Shown here: one piece after another, positions 52,721 to 55,841 of the stretch
Numbering within the stretch: the first letter of the stretch is position 1
How the letters are laid out: every line of letters starts with the position of its first letter
NCBI GenBank assembly: GCA_002633005.1
Contig: NMRA01000324.1
Location: forward strand, 138,211-194,051
Direction: 5' to 3'
DNA length: 55,841 bases
Source of the DNA: Phoronis australis
Taxonomy: Eukaryota; Phoronida; Phoronidae
Notes under the pieces: model-generated
Database searches by the model: none
Seen by the model: only the letters and a program-made list of their open reading frames with translations
What the model was told of the DNA's origin: nothing
Translations under genes and position numbers: made by a program

Positions 52721-55439
52721 ACTTCAATGTTTAAAGTGTTAGCATTAATATTGTGACAATGTTAGAAATTGTGAACTTATTTTTATTTTCCAAATTTCAA
52801 AGAAACCTCAAATCCCAGAACCTAAGCAGGGCAGTTACTTATTTTAGATTACTTACCTAAATGTGACCTATTATTGGTTACATTGTTAAAAACAGCAAAT
52901 GCTCAACGATGACCAAATGCGACCTAAAACACTAGAGAAGATAACTGCATCTGTATGTTCTTTGTTTTTTGTTCAGTCACTATACTTAACAAGTTTTCAT
53001 TTTCCTTTCATACTGCTGTCTAAGTCAGTACAGCAAAATATTAAATGCAATTGCTTTATAACAACAAAGGCAGTGTTACCTGCATGTTGTGTAAACAAGC
53101 ACAATAAATATCAATTCAAACCATACACAAATATATGATCCAGTTTTACCAAATGTGCAAGTATAGCATTTAGAGCAATTTGTACTTTTCCAACATTTGA
53201 AATTATCTCATAATCAGGTGGTAGCTGCCAGTCTGTAGCTACATTAAAATTTTGTCTATTTCGGACAAAAATAATTGCCAAAAATTACTCATTTTGATTT
53301 TTCAAGGACATTTAGCATTGTTGTGAAGACTAACAATTTTTCAAAATATTGTCTGTCAGCAGCTATGGTACGGACTTGGATATGACTCGGGATTCTTGTG
53401 GTACTGCCACATTATTTATGAAAAAATAAGAAATTTAATTTCACTAGTGTCCTTATATTATTGTTTTATGCTTCTAGGGTTATTGTTTATTTTAATCATA
53501 CTAGGCCAGCTACATGTTGAACTGCTAGGACTGTTTTCAAGGAATGCCTCTTGGAATACATTAATGTTTAATGCCTCTAGGGCGGTTGATTGTTTATTTA
53601 AATTATGCTAGCCCTGCCACATGTTGATCTGGTGGGACTGTTATCAAGGAAAGCATGTGGTTGTCAAGGTTACATGCCTGTGAAGTGACCTATAAGCTCT
53701 CATTGAACCAAATTCAAACGGTTTTGTTACAGCCTAGACTCTACATGGATAACTGAAGAACTGTATGGATGTGAGTTTTGAATTTAAAATTGTATTTATA
53801 TTGATGTGATTGTTAACTAAAATTACTTAGACTTCATTCATGAATCAGTAGTTTTGGTCTTACAAACAAAAGGAAGTTGATTTTCTTACTGATTCAGCCA
53901 AATTGGAGGTTTTAATGGTTAGGGAAAAGTACAGCACAGATTTCAAATGAGTTAACTGGGGTTGAGACCAGAATCAACTAGTTTCCAAAACGTTGTCAAG
54001 TTACATGTAACCAGTCCTTCAAAATAATCACTTAACTGAGACTGTAAAACTTAAGTTTGTGTCAATTTTCACATTGCTCTCTGGCTGTTTTACTCACAAT
54101 AGGAACAACAATTTTTTATTTTGGTTAAATGCATGGTAGCTATTGGGCACAAAATAAGATTAGCATATTGTAACTACTGGTAGGTGTTTCAACTGCCATC
54201 ACCTTCAGCCATACCTCAGTCTGCAGTCAAACTATTGAACACAAGTTTAACTGTCTGTTCATACATGAGCAGAACAGCAAAAGTTCGACTTAAAACGTAA
54301 TTGAGATTCTAATAATGCTATCACAAATGCCTTTTTGTGGAAAGTGAAATGGCATTCATATTTTAGGTTTGTGAATATTGAGTGATATAATGTACTTGAT
54401 GAAAGCCAGAGACACTGCAGAGGTTACGAGGCAACAAGTTTGAGTTGAAAACACCGGAACAAATGGCGTACACAGCATCTCAAGGTTGGTTCGAACAAAC
54501 ATGGATGAAAACACTAGCGATCATTCCAATGAACCCTATGGAACACCTCCGATTGCTGTAATGCAGATTAGTCTGGAGTAGAATGTGTTTAGAATGTCCA
54601 CTAGTATGGTAATAACTGGATATAACCTCTGTAGTTGTTCTTTTCAACACCATGGTAATATTGTAGAATAGAAAGGTATTTTGCCTTAGATAAATGAATG
54701 ATGTTATTGGATGCTATCGCTATAGTCGAAATATTGCAAATTTCAACAAAGGCCCACAAGTTCAATGATAGCCCATTCAGTAGACTGGTGTATCATAAAA
54801 CCATATTGGGAAGCAAAAATAGTAATCGATGAAGTATTCGACAGTTTTCAAGTATTTTAGATGAACATGGGAAAATAAATATGTTTATAATTGTTAAGAA
54901 TGATTTTTTTCAGTTGACAAGTAATGAGGTAATTTAAAATAAAATGCTTAAATATGCTCGACATGCTGTTTTAAGCATGCTATTCCACGGGGGAAAGTCA
55001 GATTTCATGGTTTTCTCCACTGGCATTCGACATATTTTGCGCCATTTTCAATGCTAATAAACACTCCGTTGGGTGCATTTCAACGCTCTGTGTTTCTGTT
55101 AGTTTAGTCAAGTAAACAATATCGTTGTTGCAATTATTATAGATTTTGTCGTGCGTTAAGAATAAAACATCTCGGTATATTGTAATTAAAGCTTGGCACT
55201 TTTATAGTTTCTGTTATTCATTGTCATGTGATTTTGTTTTCATTTCTAGTCATTATACATCAGATTGAAAATTATCATGTTAAATCCAGTGTGCAGCTGA
55301 TTGTGTATTTTCTTGCTTTAAGAAGCGGGCATGTAATAAAAATTATGTATTTGTCAGCTGGCATTTTTGCATTAAATTATTTATGCAACAATTCAAGTAT
55401 GTTGTAGGCTTGCAGCAATATTTTTTCTTGTGGTTCGCA
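52721..55439. other. Mostly unannotated sequence
   Basis: AT-rich apart from the ~105-bp duplication near 53.5 kb and the short GCATTTCAACGCTCTG motif near 55075. Exon-like pieces near 53735 and 54410 were judged too weak. Confidence 0.5.
53477..53670. repeat. Diverged ~105-bp tandem duplication
   Basis: ATTGTTTATTTTAATCATAC...ACATGTTGA...GGACTGTT.TCAAGGAA is repeated from about 53586 with ATTGTTTATTTAAATTATGC and the same following boxes. Confidence 0.7.
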
Positions 55440-55841
55440 GAAACTTCTATATAACCCCATGAAGATGTTTGCGGCAAGCTTGCAGCAATGTGTGCGGCTG
55501 GGTTGCAGGAACTGTTCCATATAAGGACATAGAGATGTTTGCGGCAAGCTTGCAGCAATGTGTGCGGCTGGGTTGCAGGAACTGTTCCATATAAGGACAT
55601 AGAGATGTTTGCTGCAAGCTTGCGGCAAACTTCATTTGCATGGTAAAAGTTTGCTGCATGTTTGCGCAAGCATGCCGCAAGCTTGCGGCAATGTTTGCGG
55701 CTGGGTTGCAGGAAATTTGCATCCACTCTTTGGTCAGAGTTGATTCTACGTGTTTGCGGCTGGTTTGCAGAAACTTTTGCAGCAAGCTTGCCGCAACTTT
55801 GCGGCAAGCTTGCGGCAAGTGTTTGCAGGAAGGCTTTTTTT
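55440..55841. repeat. 70-bp GC-rich satellite plus degenerate TTGCGGCAAGCTTGC repeats, array 2
   Basis: Two full 70-bp units (ATGTTTGCGGCAAGCTTGCA through GGCTGGGTTGCAGGAACTGT and TCCATATAAGGACATAGAG) and then shorter repeats running off the right edge. Confidence 0.9.

Noticed and set aside
53735-54490. Exon-like pieces near 53735 (after TTGTTACAG) and 54410-54480
   Set aside because: Short, no family resemblance and no consistent phase with the OTU or ankyrin exons.

Overview
The window is metazoan nuclear DNA: two intron-rich genes with GT/AG introns, many transposon remnants and an exceptional density of minisatellites. The genes point to an animal. A Ty3-type retrotransposon with integrase ahead of reverse transcriptase (Gmr1-like order, first described from deuterostomes), together with minisatellites that reiterate exon-intron junctions (described, as I recall, in amphioxus introns), makes an invertebrate deuterostome, most likely a cephalochordate, my best guess at about 0.6. 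No tRNA, rRNA, CRISPR or bacterial-type operon is present.

Minus strand, about 29.6 kb down to the left edge: a SUPT20H (SPT20, SAGA co-activator subunit) gene. Sixteen coding exons, about 780 codons, can be placed with compatible phases from the start exon (27842-27877) to 768-895. The conserved SPT20 region is encoded right of about 10.9 kb and the Q/S/T/P-rich tail left of it. One small exon near the N-terminus is not found, and the 3' end lies beyond the window. The introns carry more than ten minisatellites, a tRNA-derived SINE, two LINE fragments, a foldback MITE and a deleted Ty3-type element at 16051-20193 bounded by a 5-bp target duplication.

Plus strand, from about 29.6 kb rightwards: an OTU-domain gene of the OTUD4/ALG13 type, divergent from SUPT20H and probably sharing its promoter. 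Four coding exons are seen (29887-30027, 37770-37808, 39122-39168, 40603-40675). A conserved stretch between the first two is absent and may lie in the 764-base assembly gap at 30294-31057. The end of the OTU fold and the rest of the protein are not seen. Right of 40.7 kb are mostly repeats: two TTAA-flanked elements (35.1-36.8 and 41.6-42.7 kb), a 3.4-kb terminal-inverted-repeat element (42.8-46.3 kb), a decayed THAP-domain gene with an assembly-duplicated second exon (47.0-48.8 kb), one single-repeat ankyrin exon (50121-50219), and GC-rich satellites at 52.1-52.7 and 55.4-55.8 kb.

The most striking signal is in SUPT20H. At three of its introns the 5' splice site lies in a tandem duplication, with 2, 2 and 15 copies. 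The 15-copy array has a 54-bp (18-codon) unit, so each unit holds a complete exon end plus a GTAATG donor, and the nearest extra units stay in frame. Several single N characters are flanked by duplicated sequence and look like unmerged contig ends or haplotypes rather than biology.
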